Shown here piece by piece: positions 5,851 through 6,697 of a stretch of 6,697 bases of DNA. The DNA lies in assembly GCA_002314565.1 (NCBI GenBank), contig DCGL01000131.1:1-6697 (forward strand), given 5' to 3'. The notes below the pieces were generated by a model, which had not been told where the DNA came from, did no database searches, and was given only the letters and a program-made list of their open reading frames with translations. A program made the position numbers and the translations under genes. Position 1 is the first letter of the stretch; each line of letters opens with the position of its first letter. Source of the DNA: Clostridiales bacterium UBA1779 (lineage in GTDB: Bacteria; Bacillota; Clostridia; Oscillospirales; CAG-272).

Positions 5851-6697
5851 ATGAAATATATCACCGTTGACTGCGGATGCACGAATATGAGGGCCAGGCT
5901 TTTTGAAGACGGGCGCCTTTTACACATAGTCAGAAAAAAGGCCGGGGGGCGCAACACCGCCCTGACCGGCAGCAATAAATTCATCACCGATGCTTTGCGC
6001 GAGTGCCTGTCAACTCTCTGCGCTGAAGCAGGAGTTCACAATTCCGAGATTGAAATCGTCCTTCTGTCAGGTACCATAACGTCGAACGTCGGTGTTTATC
6101 ATGCCCATCACCGTCCTGCCCCTGCCGGTCCGCGCGAATGTGCACAAGGAGCAGAATACGTGACTTTGAAGGATGTCTGCGGAATACCCATGCTTTTCAT
6201 ACCCGGGGTGAAAACCTTACCGTCGGACACAGGTCTTTGCGGAGTTGAACTGATTGACAGCTATGATTCCATGAGTGGCGAGGAGTGCGAAACCTTCGGG
6301 CTTGCAAAGCTTACAGGACTTGGCGGGAATTTTGCAATTACTCTTCCGGGCTCATATACAAAGGCGTTTTTCGTGGACGGAGAGGGAAGAATTGCGACGA
6401 TGGATACCGGTATGTGCGGGGAATTTATGACTGCACTTGCCGAAAATACACTGATCGGACTTACTCTGCCGCACCCCGTGATACAGAAAATCATTCCTGA
6501 AAAGCTCATTGAAGGTTATATTTATGCTCACGCCCGCGGAGTGTCTTCCGCTCTTGCAAAATCCCGCATACTTCAGGTTAATTGCGGGTACACCCTTGAT
6601 GAAAGCGGCAATTTCTTTGCTGGCGCTGCCCTGCACGACGATATAGAAGCCTCCTGCCGCGTTGTTGTACCGGGAAGGCCGTTGGTTATCGGCGGGT
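5851..6697 (+). CDS. dgoK: 2-dehydro-3-deoxygalactonokinase (DgoK) family sugar-acid kinase, 3' end outside window
   Basis: An open frame of 282 codons from ATG 5851 to the right edge without a stop; DgoK proteins are usually about 290-330 residues, so little is missing. DgoK phosphorylates 2-dehydro-3-deoxygalactonate with ATP in the De Ley-Doudoroff galactonate pathway; it is cytoplasmic, with the actin/hexokinase (ASKHA) fold. Landmarks: YITVDCGCTNMRARLFEDG (3-21, phosphate loop; E. coli has DWGSTNLRAW), LSGTITSNVGV (72-82; E. coli AGMVGSNVGW), FIPGVK (116-121), DSMSGEE (139-145; family DVMRGEE), LPGSYTKAFFVDGEGRI (165-181; family PGTHxKW) and TGMCGEFMTAL (186-196; family TGEL). These match the family in order and spacing, but conserved Trp and His positions are changed, so the exact substrate may be another 2-keto-3-deoxy sugar acid. 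It is rich in cysteine (11 in 282). It diverges from the beta-lactamase-family gene, with its own promoter. No other galactonate gene is visible in the window. Confidence 0.8.
   Translation, partial: MKYITVDCGCTNMRARLFEDGRLLHIVRKKAGGRNTALTGSNKFITDALRECLSTLCAEAGVHNSEIEIVLLSGTITSNVGVYHAHHRPAPAGPRECAQGAEYVTLKDVCGIPMLFIPGVKTLPSDTGLCGVELIDSYDSMSGEECETFGLAKLTGLGGNFAITLPGSYTKAFFVDGEGRIATMDTGMCGEFMTALAENTLIGLTLPHPVIQKIIPEKLIEGYIYAHARGVSSALAKSRILQVNCGYTLDESGNFFAGAALHDDIEASCRVVVPGRPLVIGG

Noticed and set aside
6261..6509. Minus-strand open frame opposite the dgoK-like gene
   Set aside because: The plus-strand frame from 5851 is continuous to the window end and shows DgoK motifs throughout; this frame is its shadow, as is the overlapping one at 6352-6636.

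Overview
The window looks like chromosomal DNA from a low-to-moderate GC Gram-positive anaerobe, most likely a gut-type clostridial Firmicute (Oscillospiraceae/Lachnospiraceae-like). This is inferred from the Firmicute-type fatty acid kinase system, strong AGGAGG-like ribosome binding sites, consensus TTGACA-N17-TATAAT promoters, hairpin-plus-T terminators and the carbohydrate genes. I cannot name a species. No RNA gene, CRISPR array, insertion sequence or phage gene was seen.

Layout. Positions 1-3306 hold one minus-strand operon. It is read from a perfect consensus promoter (3278-3306) in the order: a DUF6088/AbiEi-like winged-helix protein (2625-3233), fatty acid kinase FakA (943-2598), then a DegV-family fatty-acid-binding protein of FakB type (33-902). 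A strong Shine-Dalgarno at 9-14 predicts a further gene starting at the left edge. FakB presents an exogenous fatty acid and FakA phosphorylates it to acyl-phosphate, so the operon is about fatty acid uptake and use. The DNA-binding-like first gene could be its regulator.

Positions 3310-4704 hold a self-contained minus-strand unit: promoter, a cytoplasmic GH29 alpha-L-fucosidase and an intrinsic terminator. Positions 4774-5747 hold a second such unit: consensus promoter, a short cytoplasmic serine beta-lactamase-family hydrolase and a terminator. From about 5808 a divergent plus-strand gene starts, driven by an extended -10 promoter. It encodes a 2-dehydro-3-deoxygalactonokinase (DgoK) family sugar-acid kinase and runs off the right end of the window without a stop.

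The fucosidase and the DgoK-like kinase fit an organism that lives on host or plant glycans and sugar acids, but they are separate transcription units and need not share a pathway. The region is densely coding; the longest gene-free stretch is about 190 bases. I did not find a clear new system. The points most worth following are the coupling of an orphan AbiEi-like protein to the FakA/FakB pair, and the non-canonical active-site motifs in the DgoK-like and beta-lactamase-like proteins.
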